Below are positions 47,214 to 57,499 of a stretch of 64,000 nt of DNA, piece by piece. Position 1 is the first letter of the stretch, and the number at the start of each line of letters is the position of its first letter. Source of the stretch: Methylovirgula sp. HY1. GTDB taxonomy: Bacteria > Pseudomonadota > Alphaproteobacteria > Rhizobiales > Beijerinckiaceae. The stretch is from contig NZ_CP073764.1 of the NCBI RefSeq assembly GCF_019343105.1, positions 806,001 to 870,000 of the forward strand, in the 5' to 3' direction. The notes under the pieces were generated by a model. It worked only from the letters and a program-made list of their open reading frames with translations. It was not told the origin of the DNA and did no database searches. The position numbers were made by a program, and so were the translations under genes.

Positions 47214-48701
47214 TCATTGCGGCGAGCGCATCAGCCGAATGTCGAGATCGCGGACCTTTTTACGCAAAGTATTGCGGTTGAGGCCGAGGAGTTCGGCGGC
47301 TTTGATCTGATTGCCACGGGTCGCCGCCAACACCGCGGAGATGAGCGGATATTCCAATTCGCGCAAGACACGATGATAGAGGCCGGGCGGCGGCAGTCCC
47401 TCGGCATGGGCCTTGAACAGGTCAGAGAGATGGCGTTCCACTGCGCTCGCGAGACTCGTGCCGCGATCATCGCCCTCCCTGCCGCCGCGTTCCTCGCTGA
47501 TATGCTGCTGCACGAAACCCGGCAACAGCGGCGAGGAATCGGCGGAAAGCTCCGTATCGACGAGAGGTTCGCTGATGACTTCCTGCGGATAGAGCGCCGC
47601 CAAACGCCGCACCAGATTTTCCAGCTCGCGAATGTTGCCGGGCCAGCGATAGCGCTTCATGCGCTCGAGCGCCGCCGCTTCGATATGTTTGAGCGGCAGG
47701 CCCTCAGAGGCGGCCACAGCGAAGAAATGCTGGACGAGATCGGGAATGTCCTCGCCGCGCTCGCGCAACGGCGGCAAGCGCAGCGGCACGACATTGAGCC
47801 GGAAGAACAGATCTTCGCGGAACAATCCATGTTGGATGAGGGCGCGCAGATCCTTGTTGGTCGCCGCGATGATCCGCACATTGGTCTTGATCGGCGTGCG
47901 CCCGCCGACCGTCGTATATTCGCCCTGCTGAAGAACACGCAAAAGCCGCGTTTGCGCTTCCATCGGCATGTCGCCGATTTCATCGAGAAACAGGCTGCCG
48001 CCCTCGGCCTGCTCGAACCGACCGGCCGAGCGCTGATTGGCCCCGGTGAAGGCGCCTTTCTCGTGCCCGAACAACTCGCTTTCGATGAGATCGCGCGGAA
48101 TCGCCGCCATATTGATAGCGACGAAAGGTCCTTTTTTGCGCTTGCCATAATCGTGCAGCGCGCGGGCGACGAGTTCCTTGCCGGTCCCCGACTCGCCCGT
48201 GATCATCACGGTCAGATCGGTCTGCATCAGGCGCGCCAGCGCGCGGTAGATCTCCTGCATGGCCGGCGAGCGGCCGACCAGCGGCATGCCTTCGAGATCG
48301 GCCGGCGCCGCGAGCTTATCGCGAATTTTCGGCTCGTTCATCGCGCGGCCGACGATCGCCACCAGCTCGCGCAAATCGAACGGCTTCGGCAGGTAATCAT
48401 AAGCGCCGCGCTCGGACGCCTTGATCGCGGTCATGAACGTATTTTGGGCGCTCATCACGATGATCGGCAACTCCGGCCGCAATTTCTTCATGCGCGGCAG
48501 GAGTTCGAATGCGTTGTCGTCGGGCATGACCACATCGGTGATCACGAGATCGCCGTCACCGGCCTGGACCCAGCGCCAAAGCGTTGCCGCGGTTCCCGTA
48601 GTACGAACTTCATAACCTGCACGCGAGAGGGCCTGACTCAACACGGTCCGAATAGCGGCATCATCATCGGCTATGAGGATATTTCCTCCCATGCCCGGCA
48701 C
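47214..48701 (-). CDS. ntrC: Nitrogen regulation response regulator NtrC
   Basis: Sigma-54-dependent activator of nitrogen assimilation genes. Receiver (Asp56 in [10 protein letters not shown]), AAA+ with Walker [16 protein letters not shown], the intact sigma-54-contacting GAFTGA loop ([17 protein letters not shown]) and [13 protein letters not shown], and a C-terminal Fis-type HTH ([20 protein letters not shown]). At 495 residues it is full length. It is 33 bases after ntrB in the dusB-ntrB-ntrC transcript. Confidence 0.98.
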   Translation of the reverse strand: MPGMGGNILIADDDAAIRTVLSQALSRAGYEVRTTGTAATLWRWVQAGDGDLVITDVVMPDDNAFELLPRMKKLRPELPIIVMSAQNTFMTAIKASERGAYDYLPKPFDLRELVAIVGRAMNEPKIRDKLAAPADLEGMPLVGRSPAMQEIYRALARLMQTDLTVMITGESGTGKELVARALHDYGKRKKGPFVAINMAAIPRDLIESELFGHEKGAFTGANQRSAGRFEQAEGGSLFLDEIGDMPMEAQTRLLRVLQQGEYTTVGGRTPIKTNVRIIAATNKDLRALIQHGLFREDLFFRLNVVPLRLPPLRERGEDIPDLVQHFFAVAASEGLPLKHIEAAALERMKRYRWPGNIRELENLVRRLAALYPQEVISEPLVDTELSADSSPLLPGFVQQHISEERGGREGDDRGTSLASAVERHLSDLFKAHAEGLPPPGLYHRVLRELEYPLISAVLAATRGNQIKAAELLGLNRNTLRKKVRDLDIRLMRSPQ

Positions 48702-48734
48702 CTCTCCAAAGGCCCCGCGGGGCTCTACCGTCGC

Positions 48735-49922
48735 TTACTTCAGTTTCGCGCTGCGGCCGTCGCGCAAGGCGTACATGGGCATGAGTACTCGAAACGTCGT
48801 CCTCCGCGGGTGCGAGTCGCACTCGATCGTACCGCCATGGTCGCCAATAATTTTTGCAACTAACGCAAGTCCGAGGCCACTTCCGGAGACCTTCGTCGTT
48901 ATAAAGGGCTCAAACAGATGCGGCTGGATTTCGGATGGCACTCCGGGACCATTGTCGCGCACGCAAAATTCCAACGGCAGACTCACCGGGACGTCGGACG
49001 TGGCAATTTTCAGCCTGACCCCTGGCCTGAAGGCCGTCGACAGTTCGATCTCGCCGTCGCCGCGCGCTTCGCCGATCGCCTCGGCAGCATTTTTGACGAG
49101 ATTGAGAAAGGTCTGAACGAGTTGATCGCGATTGGCCAGTACGGGCGGCAAAGACGGATCGTAATTCTCGACAAATCTGATGTGACGCGCAAAGCCCGCC
49201 TGCGCCACCTTTTTCACGTGATCGAGCACAAAATGGATGTTGACGCTCTCCCGTTCGAGCGGACGGCGATCGGAAAAAGCCTCCATCCGGTCGACGAGCT
49301 TCACGATCCGATCGGTCTCGTCACAGATCAGCCGTGTCAGAGCGCGGTCGGTATCGCTAACCTCCTGCTCCAACAATTGTGCGGCGCCGCGAATCCCCGA
49401 CAAGGGATTCTTGATCTCATGGCCCAGCATGGAGGCCATGGCGGTGACCGAACGGGCGGCGCCGCGATGGGTCAATTGACGGTCCATCTTTTCGGCCATC
49501 GTCCGCTCTTGCAACATGATGACGACACCGTCGCCGCCATCCGAGAGCGGCGTCACGAACAAATCGACCATCTTGTCGGTGCCGAGCCGCGGCACGCCGA
49601 GATCAACACGATATTCATTGATCGCCGCCCCCGTCCGCATCACCTGCTCGACAAGCGAGAGCAGAACCGAGCCGAAGGGAAGAAGATTGAGAAGCGTCTG
49701 TTGCAGCAGGATCGAGCGGCTGCTGCCGAAGAAGATTTCCGCCGCCAGATTGGCTTCCAATATGAAGCCGTCCACGCCGACAGCCAGGATCGGATGCGGC
49801 AAGGCATTGAGAAGCTGAGCGGGATTGGCACTCAGGCTCGTTTCCGCATGGATAGCTTCAGCGACATCCTCATGTCGCAGGTCCCTATCATCAGGGACGG
49901 TTGGAATACCGGTCCTTCTCAT
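48735..49922 (-). CDS. ntrB: Nitrogen regulation sensor kinase NtrB
   Basis: A cytoplasmic kinase/phosphatase for NtrC, controlled by PII in well-studied relatives. PAS domain ([30 protein letters not shown]), the phospho-His motif [24 protein letters not shown], and the ATP domain ([32 protein letters not shown]). It has 395 residues. Its start overlaps the dusB stop as ATGA, the classic nifR3-ntrB coupling. Confidence 0.98.
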   Translation of the reverse strand: MRRTGIPTVPDDRDLRHEDVAEAIHAETSLSANPAQLLNALPHPILAVGVDGFILEANLAAEIFFGSSRSILLQQTLLNLLPFGSVLLSLVEQVMRTGAAINEYRVDLGVPRLGTDKMVDLFVTPLSDGGDGVVIMLQERTMAEKMDRQLTHRGAARSVTAMASMLGHEIKNPLSGIRGAAQLLEQEVSDTDRALTRLICDETDRIVKLVDRMEAFSDRRPLERESVNIHFVLDHVKKVAQAGFARHIRFVENYDPSLPPVLANRDQLVQTFLNLVKNAAEAIGEARGDGEIELSTAFRPGVRLKIATSDVPVSLPLEFCVRDNGPGVPSEIQPHLFEPFITTKVSGSGLGLALVAKIIGDHGGTIECDSHPRRTTFRVLMPMYALRDGRSAKLK

Positions 49923-50959
49923 GCATTCCCCGCAACAGGTTCGGCTTCCAGCAATGTCGCCAGAAGCGCTTCGACCTCGGTCGGATTCTCACTTGTGACC
50001 AGACGCGCGCGCAGCGCCCCAGCATCCGCACGGGTTGATCCGGCGGTATAGGCGGCAAGATGCTTGCGCGCGTGGCGCAGGCCCTTCGCCTTGCCGAACA
50101 GCGACAGAAGCGTCCGATAATGGTCGACCGCAGCTTCCTGCCGAGATGCCGCTGAAGGCTCACGCAACGCGGACCCGTCAGCCATCGCCCCTTGCGCCAA
50201 ATGGGCGGCGATCTGCCCAACCAGCCAGGGCCTGCCGATGGCGGCGCGGCCGATCATCACCGCATCGGCGCCGGAGGCCTCGAGCATCGCCGCCGCGTCA
50301 CGCGCGCTGGTGCAATCGCCATTGGCGACGAGCGGGACGGATACCGCCTCCCGCACCTTGCGGATCGCGGCCCAATCGGCCTTGCCTCGGTAGAACTGAT
50401 TGCGCGTCCGGCCGTGAACCGTCAGCATAGCGACGCCTTCGCACTCGGCGCGCCGCGCGAGTTCCGGCGCATTGAATGCGGCTTCATCCCAGCCCAATCG
50501 CATTTTCAGGGAAACCGGAACCTGAACCGCACCCACAACGGCGCGGATGAGATCGGTTGCGAGATCGAGATCCCGCATCAGAGCCGAGCCCGCCGCGCCA
50601 CCAGTGACGCGTTTTGCGGGACACCCCATATTAATATCGATCATGGCGGCACCCGCAGCTTCCGCAAGCCGTGCAGCTTCCGCCAGTGGACCGGCTGCGC
50701 AGCCGGCAATTTGCACAATATGTGGCGTAATCCCCTCCCCGGCAGCGCGGATCACAGCTTCGCGATCCCCACCGACATAAAACTCCGCGTCGAGCATTTC
50801 CGAGACGGTAAGCGCCGCGCCAAAACTCATGGCAAGGCGGCGCATGCCAAAATCACTAACGCCTGCCATTGGCGCAAGAAAGGCACGGCCCGTCAGATGC
50901 AAGGATCCGACGATCAATCCTCCACTAAAATTGCTTAAAGGCTGTGCATTAAAGTTCAT
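49919..50959 (-). CDS. dusB: tRNA-dihydrouridine synthase DusB (NifR3)
   Basis: Reduces uridine to dihydrouridine in tRNA. FMN-binding TIM barrel with [21 protein letters not shown], the catalytic-Cys region [48 protein letters not shown] and [36 protein letters not shown]. The start at ATG 50959 gives 346 residues; the open frame reaches far upstream into the ispDF promoter region and is ignored. It is the first gene of the dusB-ntrB-ntrC operon and divergent from ispDF. Confidence 0.96.
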   Translation of the reverse strand: MNFNAQPLSNFSGGLIVGSLHLTGRAFLAPMAGVSDFGMRRLAMSFGAALTVSEMLDAEFYVGGDREAVIRAAGEGITPHIVQIAGCAAGPLAEAARLAEAAGAAMIDINMGCPAKRVTGGAAGSALMRDLDLATDLIRAVVGAVQVPVSLKMRLGWDEAAFNAPELARRAECEGVAMLTVHGRTRNQFYRGKADWAAIRKVREAVSVPLVANGDCTSARDAAAMLEASGADAVMIGRAAIGRPWLVGQIAAHLAQGAMADGSALREPSAASRQEAAVDHYRTLLSLFGKAKGLRHARKHLAAYTAGSTRADAGALRARLVTSENPTEVEALLATLLEAEPVAGNA

Positions 50960-51095
50960 GTCCAAATTATAGTCACTTGCTGCAGCGCCGCAATCCCGCA
51001 TTCCACTAATAACTTCAGTCGGCGACGGAAAAATTGACGCGGGCGCGATAAAGCGACAGGAGAGAGCCAACCTTTCGTAGTGAGCTGTCCTCCAA

Positions 51096-52325
51096 ATGCA
51101 TGGCGAAATTTTCGGCAAGCCGGTCGTGAGCCAAAATCGTGAACTGGCTATTTTGGTCGTCGCGGCCGGCCGCGGTTCACGCGCCGGCCTCGGACTTCCT
51201 AAACAATATCGGGATATTGGCGGCCGGCCGCTGTTGGCGCATACGTTGTCGGCCATGCTGACAGCGGCGCCGGGTGCGCAATTGCTCACCGTGATCCATC
51301 CCGACGATGCGGATCTCTACGCGCAAGCCGTGGCCCATCTTCCCGCGACAGCCCAAGCACGCCTGCAGACGCCGACCCCCGGCGGCGAGACGCGCCAGGA
51401 CAGTGTGCGGCTCGGCCTCGAAGCGCTGGCTTGCCAAGCACCCCACCCGCAGATCGTCCTCATCCACGATGGCGCCCGCCCCTTTTCGAGCGAAGCCCTG
51501 ATCGCGCGGGCGCGCGATGCCGCTCTTGCGCATGGCGCGGCCGTCCCCGGCTTGGCACTGATCGACACGATCAAAGAGGTCGACGACCAGGGCAAGATCG
51601 TCGCGACGCCGCAACGCGCGGCCTTGCGCACGGTCCAGACGCCGCAGGCCTTCCGCTTCGATCTCATCCTGGCGGCACATCGCAAAGCCGCGCAAGAAGG
51701 TCAATCAGGTCTCACCGACGACGCCGCCATCGCCGAATGGGCGGGATATGGCGTCCATATTTTCGAAGGCGAGCGAGAGAATATGAAAATCACCAATGCC
51801 GAAGATATCGGTCTGGCCGAAGCAAAACTGATCGGCAGTCTGCAGGACGTTCGGACGGGCCAAGGCTTCGATGTTCATGCCTTTGGTCCAGGCGACCATC
51901 TCTGGCTCGGCGGCTATGAGATCGCGCATGATCATGGCCTGCTCGGCCACTCGGACGCCGACGTGCTGAGCCATGCGATCACCGATGCGATCCTCGGCGC
52001 CATCGCCGATGGCGATATCGGCAGCCATTTTCCCCCTTCCGATCCACAGTGGCGCGGTGCCGCCTCGTCGATCTTTCTGGCCGCGGCGATGCAAAGGCTG
52101 CGCGACCGTAACGGCATGATCGCCCACATTGACGCGACGGTCATTTGCGAAAGGCCGAAGGTCGGCCCGCATCGCGACGCGATCCGACAGAGTCTCGCCG
52201 CGATCACCGGCGTTTCGATCGATCGGATCGCGGTCAAGGCGACGACATCGGAGCAGCTCGGCTTCACTGGCCGTGGGGAAGGCATAGCCGCCATGGCCAT
52301 CGCCACGGTCCGGCTGCCGCTATAA
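51096..52325 (+). CDS. ispDF: Bifunctional IspD/IspF enzyme of isoprenoid synthesis
   Basis: Catalyses two steps of the MEP pathway: CTP-dependent CDP-methylerythritol synthesis and, later, cyclisation to MEcPP. The IspD half (residues about 15-245) has [23 protein letters not shown] and LIHDGARPF. The IspF half (about 250-409) starts at [21 protein letters not shown] and contains the zinc site [33 protein letters not shown]. The fusion is typical of alphaproteobacteria, where the ispDF gene often lies beside dusB-ntrBC as here. Confidence 0.98.
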   Translation: MHGEIFGKPVVSQNRELAILVVAAGRGSRAGLGLPKQYRDIGGRPLLAHTLSAMLTAAPGAQLLTVIHPDDADLYAQAVAHLPATAQARLQTPTPGGETRQDSVRLGLEALACQAPHPQIVLIHDGARPFSSEALIARARDAALAHGAAVPGLALIDTIKEVDDQGKIVATPQRAALRTVQTPQAFRFDLILAAHRKAAQEGQSGLTDDAAIAEWAGYGVHIFEGERENMKITNAEDIGLAEAKLIGSLQDVRTGQGFDVHAFGPGDHLWLGGYEIAHDHGLLGHSDADVLSHAITDAILGAIADGDIGSHFPPSDPQWRGAASSIFLAAAMQRLRDRNGMIAHIDATVICERPKVGPHRDAIRQSLAAITGVSIDRIAVKATTSEQLGFTGRGEGIAAMAIATVRLPL

Positions 52326-52338
52326 CGAGACAGCACCT

Positions 52339-53337
52339 TCAGCCAGGCGGCTGCGTGCTTTCTTCCGCGATGAGCCGCCGAATGGCGGATTTCGCATCTT
52401 CGATGACGCCGCAGCTCGTCTCCGGATGGTGCAAGACATCCGCATAGGAAAAGAGATCGGTGATCCGCGCGATACGCTGCCAATCGGCTGGCATTTCGCC
52501 ACCCGCGGCGCGATACCCCGCCTCAAGAGCCACGAGAAACTCCGAAGCCTCACCGAGCGGCGGCCGCAAGAAAATACCGAAATCGAATCCCGGCGCGCCG
52601 GCGAAGGCGAATTCCCAATCGATGATCGCCGCCACATCCCATGTGCCCGCCGCCGTTTCGCTCACCAAAATATTCGACGGATTGAAATCGCCGTGAACGA
52701 GGCAGGCTCTTTGTTGCCATGCCTCGACGCAATGTCCCTCGCGCGCCGCAAAGGCGATCACATCTCCAGTCAGCTCCGGACCCAGCCGCGCGCCGCCACG
52801 CCCTTCCACCAAACATTCATGCAGATAGGCGATAAGCCCAGCGCGACCGAGATCGATCGGCGCGCCAACCTTCAGAGCGGCATCGAAGAAACCGAAATTC
52901 GCATAGGTGAATCCATGAATGGCCGCGAGCGCGCGGCCGATCCTGTCTGCGATCTGCACACGCTGGTCGCGATCGAGCTTCGGCAGAGCCGCGTCGAAAG
53001 GTATGCCTTCGACCCATTCGAGCACGGCAAAGGCATGGCCGGTGACCGGATTTTCAGGCGCAAAATGCAGAAAGGATGGAACTGGCACTTGTTTCTCCAC
53101 CATGCGGCAGAGCGCCATTTCCTTATGCGCAAGATCGCCGTTGCGCTGGTAGATGCGCAGAAGCAGCGTGCCGCGACGATCGGCGAGCCATAAACGCAGA
53201 TTGGTATTCGTCAATCCGCCCGCGACAGGCTCCATATGCGTAATCCGGCCCTGCAAAACCACGGGCGCGATCAGAGCCTCGACGGTGGCCACGTCGAACT
53301 CGAGCATGGGCCTCGCCCGTGGCCAATGGTCCCTCAT
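52339..53337 (-). CDS. Aminoglycoside/choline-kinase-like phosphotransferase
   Basis: A 332-residue protein-kinase-fold small-molecule kinase. N-terminal lobe MEPVAGGLTNTNLRLWLADRRGTLLLRIYQRNG, catalytic loop LVHGDFNPSNILV (Asp, Asn) and metal motif IIDWEFAFAGAPGFDFGIFLR. These match the APH/ChoK_RelA-like group used for choline, homoserine-like or sugar substrates; antibiotic resistance is not implied. ATG at residue 11 (MLEFDVATVEAL) is an alternative start. It is convergent with ispDF at a distance of 13 bases. Confidence 0.85.
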   Translation of the reverse strand: MRDHWPRARPMLEFDVATVEALIAPVVLQGRITHMEPVAGGLTNTNLRLWLADRRGTLLLRIYQRNGDLAHKEMALCRMVEKQVPVPSFLHFAPENPVTGHAFAVLEWVEGIPFDAALPKLDRDQRVQIADRIGRALAAIHGFTYANFGFFDAALKVGAPIDLGRAGLIAYLHECLVEGRGGARLGPELTGDVIAFAAREGHCVEAWQQRACLVHGDFNPSNILVSETAAGTWDVAAIIDWEFAFAGAPGFDFGIFLRPPLGEASEFLVALEAGYRAAGGEMPADWQRIARITDLFSYADVLHHPETSCGVIEDAKSAIRRLIAEESTQPPG

Positions 53338-53437
53338 CCCACGATCCTCGCAAGTCGAACCGTTGAGCGCCCATCGCTTGCATCATCTGCGCGCCGCAAT
53401 GGGCAAAGGACAATCGTCAGGTCCGGCCAGCGCTTTC

Positions 53438-56400
53438 TTACTCGGCCGGGCCGTTTGCCGAGCCCGGTTCGCCGCCGAGGCCGATATTGGCCTTGATTGC
53501 GGTACCGGGCTTGCGCCTGCGGCCGGCGACGAGCCATCTCCAGCCGCGCTTCAACGTGTTTCCCACGTCATCCATAACAGCGAAAACCGCCGGCACGAAG
53601 AGAAGCGACAACAAGGTCGAGACAAGAAGGCCGCCGATGACCGCGATCGCCATCGGCGAACGGAATTCTGCGCCGGCACCCCAGCCGAGCGCGCTCGGCA
53701 CCATGCCCGCGATCATGGCGATTGTCGTCATGATGATTGGCCGCGCCCGCTTCTTGCCGGCTTCGACGATGGCTGTGGTCCGCGCCATGCCCCGGCCCAT
53801 GGCTGTGACCGAGAAATCGACGATCATGATCGCATTCTTGGTCACGATGCCCATCAGCATCAAAATGCCGATGATCACCGGCATGCTGAGTGGCAACCCG
53901 GTCACCAGCAGGGCGAGAATAGCACCGCCGATCGACAACGGCAGGGAAAACAGAATGGTGATCGGCTGCAAAAAGCTCGCAAACAGCAGCACGAGCACCA
54001 CATAGACCATGATGAGGCCGTTGCGCATCGCCTCGGCGAAACCGCCGCTCAAATCGTCCATCGCCTCGGCACTGGCGGATTTGCGGACTTTTACGCCCGG
54101 CGGCAGATGCCGCATCAGCGGCAACTTGTCGATTGCCGTCTCGACATCGCCGAGCGCCGCATTGCCGACGAGATCGGCCTGAACAGTCGCGGAACGGGCA
54201 CGATCATACCGATCGATGCTGACCGGCCCCTCGCCCACCTGAATCTTCGCGAGCGTCCCGAGCGGCACCGATCCGCCGGTCTGCGTCGGAACCCCGAGCT
54301 TATCCAGCATCTGGACATAGCCAGGCGCTTTTTGGTCGATCTCAGCGCGCACCGGAACGAGGCGTCCATCATCATCGATCTTCGTCAGCGCTGGTCCGAC
54401 ACCGCCTATCGTCGCAATGCGGATCGTCTCGGCGAGGCTTGCAGTCGAGACGCCGCGCCGTGCCGCGAGCGCATAATCCGGCTTGATATGCAGTTCCGGA
54501 CGTTCGCGTCCGGTCGAAGCCACGATATTCGTTATCAAAGGAATCCGCTGCATCTCGACGGCCAGCTTGGCGACAAATTTTTGTACCGTCGCGCCATCCG
54601 GCCCGGTGAAGATCCGCGACACTGGACGAGCGCCGTAATCATCGACGAACCAGTGCTGGACACCAGGAATCGTATCGAGGTCCTTGTTGATCATCGCCTG
54701 CAATTGCAGGACGGAATATTTCCGCGCGTTCTTGGCAACGTAATTGACAGTGAGCTGTGCTTTGCGGACTTCCGGCGGTCCAGGCGCGATGCGGCCGCCG
54801 TCGATGAAGACGCTGGTCACTTCCGGCCGCGTGTCGAGAAGCTTGACGACGCGGTCGGCAGCGCGCCGCGTGTCGGCGAGTGTCGACCCCGCCGGCAGTT
54901 CGATCGCGAGGTGCGACCGCCCCGAGTCTTGTGTCGGCTGGAAATCCCGCGACACGAGATTGGTGGTGATGCTGAGAATGGAGGCTGTGAAGAGGATAAG
55001 GCCGATGAACACGGTTTTGTAACGATTGATCACCGACCACCCAACCATGCGGCCATAATGCTTGGTCAAGCGGCCTTCGGTCTCGTCATGCGGACGCGGC
55101 GTCAGGAAATAGGCGGCGAGCACGGGCGTGATCAGCCGCGCCGCGATAAGCGAGAACACCACCTCAGCTGCCACTGTGAGGCCGAATTGCTTGAAATATT
55201 GGCCAGCGATATTACCGATGAAACTGACCGGCGCGAAGACCGCGACAATGGTCAGGCTGATGGCGATCACCGCCAATCCAATTTCATCGGCTGCGTCGAT
55301 AGCCGCTTTATAGGCCGATTTCCCCATCCGCATATGCCGGACGATATTTTCGATTTCGACGATCGCATCGTCGACGAGAATTCCGGTCGCCAGGGTAATT
55401 GCGAGTAGGCTCACGAGATTGAGCGAAAAGCCAAGCATGTGCATCACCCAGAAAGCCGGGATGATGGACAAGGGCAGCGCGATCGCGGCGATGATGGTTG
55501 CGCGTATGTCGCGCAGGAACAGGAAGACGACGATCACCGCAAGCGCGGCACCTTCAAACAACGTGTGCAGCGCCGCTTCGTAATTTCCTTCCGTATAGGT
55601 CACGGAAGTATCGATGAGCTTGATAGCGACGTCTGGATGGTCGGCTTGGATCTCGTCAACGGCCTTGGTGACTCTGCCCGCGACCGTCACGTCGCTCGCG
55701 CCTTTCGCACGCAGAATGCTGAAGGCGACAATCGGTTGATCGTTCAATTGCGCAAAACGGCGCTGGGTCGCGACCGTATCGGTGACATTGGCGAGATCAT
55801 CGAGCCGAACCGCGCCGCCCTTCGGCAAGCTGATCATGGTCCCCGCCAATGTGGCAAGGCTGCGCCCCGCGGTGGGCACGCGGATGATCTTCGCCGGCTT
55901 ATCAGCATCGGCACCACCTATCGCGACATTCTCCTTAATGCCGCGCAGCCTGTTACTGACCGCGGCCGCCGTCAGACCGACCGCCTGCAAACGATCGGGT
56001 TTGAGCGCCACCAGAAACTCCCGCTCGACGCCGCCGATCCGTTCGACCGAACTCACGCCATCGATCGCCTTTAGCTTGCGAATAATGACATTGTCGACGA
56101 AATAAGACAGTTGCTCCGGGGTCTCGGCTTTCGAGCTCGCGGCATAAGTGAGAATGCCGAGGCCGACGGCGTCCACCCGCCGGACCAGCGGTTTAGAAAT
56201 CGTCTGAGGCAAACGGCCTCGGAGTCCGGCGATGGCCTTTTGCACGTCTTTGAAGGCGCGGTCGGTATTCGCATCGAGGCGGAACATGATCGTCGTCGCC
56301 GATATGCCGTCGCTGATCGACGACACGACATGCTTCACGCCCGGTACACCAGCCACCGCGTTTTCTACGGGCTTCGTGACCTGCCTTTCAAGGTCTGACG

Positions 56401-56572
56401 GAGCCGCTCCAAAATCAGTGACGACCACCGAGACGATCGGTGGATCCACATTGGGAAGCAAAGTAATCGGCAGCTTCTCGAAACTGACGACGCCGAGCGT
56501 AAGAGCCACGACAGCGAAGATGATCGCCGGCAGCGGCCTACGGATCGACCATGCTGAGATATTGAGCGCCAT
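53438..56572 (-). CDS. RND-family efflux permease (HAE1-type)
   Basis: A 1,044-residue proton-driven inner-membrane pump subunit. The start ALNISAWSIRRPLPAIIFAVVALTLGVVSF, PNVDPPIVSVVVTDFGAAPSDLERQVTKPVENAVAGVPGV, the transmembrane AIALPLSIIPAFWVMHMLGFSLNLVSLLAITLATGILVDDAIVEIENI with the TM4 acidic pair, and the second-half repeat are all intact. The periplasmic adaptor gene that normally precedes it seems decayed: only its 3' end is seen, overlapping the ATG as TGATG. No outer-membrane channel is adjacent, although an orphan NodT-type channel lies at 13360-15042. Confidence 0.95.
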   Translation of the reverse strand: MALNISAWSIRRPLPAIIFAVVALTLGVVSFEKLPITLLPNVDPPIVSVVVTDFGAAPSDLERQVTKPVENAVAGVPGVKHVVSSISDGISATTIMFRLDANTDRAFKDVQKAIAGLRGRLPQTISKPLVRRVDAVGLGILTYAASSKAETPEQLSYFVDNVIIRKLKAIDGVSSVERIGGVEREFLVALKPDRLQAVGLTAAAVSNRLRGIKENVAIGGADADKPAKIIRVPTAGRSLATLAGTMISLPKGGAVRLDDLANVTDTVATQRRFAQLNDQPIVAFSILRAKGASDVTVAGRVTKAVDEIQADHPDVAIKLIDTSVTYTEGNYEAALHTLFEGAALAVIVVFLFLRDIRATIIAAIALPLSIIPAFWVMHMLGFSLNLVSLLAITLATGILVDDAIVEIENIVRHMRMGKSAYKAAIDAADEIGLAVIAISLTIVAVFAPVSFIGNIAGQYFKQFGLTVAAEVVFSLIAARLITPVLAAYFLTPRPHDETEGRLTKHYGRMVGWSVINRYKTVFIGLILFTASILSITTNLVSRDFQPTQDSGRSHLAIELPAGSTLADTRRAADRVVKLLDTRPEVTSVFIDGGRIAPGPPEVRKAQLTVNYVAKNARKYSVLQLQAMINKDLDTIPGVQHWFVDDYGARPVSRIFTGPDGATVQKFVAKLAVEMQRIPLITNIVASTGRERPELHIKPDYALAARRGVSTASLAETIRIATIGGVGPALTKIDDDGRLVPVRAEIDQKAPGYVQMLDKLGVPTQTGGSVPLGTLAKIQVGEGPVSIDRYDRARSATVQADLVGNAALGDVETAIDKLPLMRHLPPGVKVRKSASAEAMDDLSGGFAEAMRNGLIMVYVVLVLLFASFLQPITILFSLPLSIGGAILALLVTGLPLSMPVIIGILMLMGIVTKNAIMIVDFSVTAMGRGMARTTAIVEAGKKRARPIIMTTIAMIAGMVPSALGWGAGAEFRSPMAIAVIGGLLVSTLLSLLFVPAVFAVMDDVGNTLKRGWRWLVAGRRRKPGTAIKANIGLGGEPGSANGPAE

Positions 56573-56793
56573 CAGGTCCGTCCTGCCGGCCAGGGCGCTT
56601 CGTCAAATAGCGCCGATCGCCGATCACCGCCGCAAAGCAAAGTATAGCTACGCACGACGACAATATCCGAAGTCCCGACGCAAATTTTTATCTTAGCATT
56701 ATCATCTGACAAGAGACCGACCCTCACCCTATGCTGTTCCATGCCTCGGCCAGGCACCACCTCTACACCGACGCCTTCCGTACTTATCTTTCT
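56572..56793 (-). pseudogene. Remnant of an RND periplasmic adaptor (MFP) gene, 3' end only
   Basis: The frame directly upstream of the permease ends with a segment like the last part of HlyD/AcrA-type adaptors (GVEVVPGRGMEQHRVRVGLLS, then ICVGTSDIVVVRSYTLLCGGDRR). Its TGA overlaps the permease ATG as TGATG, the usual coupling of adaptor and permease. The open frame continues to 57078, but nothing there resembles the hairpin, lipoyl or barrel domains. It therefore looks like an eroded gene. The identity rests on weak C-terminal similarity and position. Confidence 0.5.
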
Positions 56794-57499
56794 TGGTAAC
56801 TTTTCGGAGCTTTCCTTGCCGTATCCGACGAATATTCGGGAAGCCCGCCGCAAGCCGCGTAAAATACTAAAGCGCCTTGTGTAATATCGCGGTTTGCACC
56901 CGTCTATATTTTTAAATGGTCCGCGCCAAACGCCAGTGCTGAAACAAATTGAAACACCCGGATTCCCTAGGAGACGAAGTTTCAAGCCGCGTGCCGAACC
57001 AAATGTCGTCGCTATGGCCGCCACTATGAGATCTGTCTCGCTGGCGTCGAACCCCTTGTGCGGCCCATCGACATCCACGCCAGAAGGTCGCGTCGGAGGC
57101 GAAGCGAAATAGGCGTCTCAACATGCGAGCAATGGCTGCGGGTTTGTTCAGCCGGGGCAATTACCCTGAACAATACGACTAAAATATGTGCAGTCGTATC
57201 CACCGCGCGTCTCCCCGGCTATAAGGATTTTCGTCGCGCTCCGAGACGGAACAGCTTAGCTAGCAAAGGTCGGCGTCATGCTCCGAAGCGGGACAGCACA
57301 ACTCCCAAATCGTCATGCAACCCGCCGACAGCGAACCGGTTAATGCCACGGCAAAGCGCGGCCCCCATACACAACTGAAAATAGCTTTGCCGCTTTCGTG
57401 ATTTTCGCCAAACACCTATACAATAGGATTCAAATTGGCTCTGGTGGCCTAGAGTTCGAGACGCTGAAACTTCGACATTGCTAATGAGGGCGAGGGCTC
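56794..57499. other. 700-base region without an intact gene
   Basis: It lies between the adaptor remnant and the radical SAM gene. Several short frames exist on both strands without recognisable domains. It probably contains eroded coding sequence (see the adaptor remnant) and the promoter of the radical SAM gene. Confidence 0.55.

Noticed and set aside
52339-53337. Antibiotic-resistance role for the APH-like kinase
   Set aside because: The fold is shared by many metabolic kinases, and nothing in the sequence or context points to drug modification.
53153-55408. 751-codon ORF opposite the RND permease
   Set aside because: It is a shadow frame caused by high GC; its sequence is His/Arg/Asp-rich with no domain, while the opposite strand encodes an intact permease.
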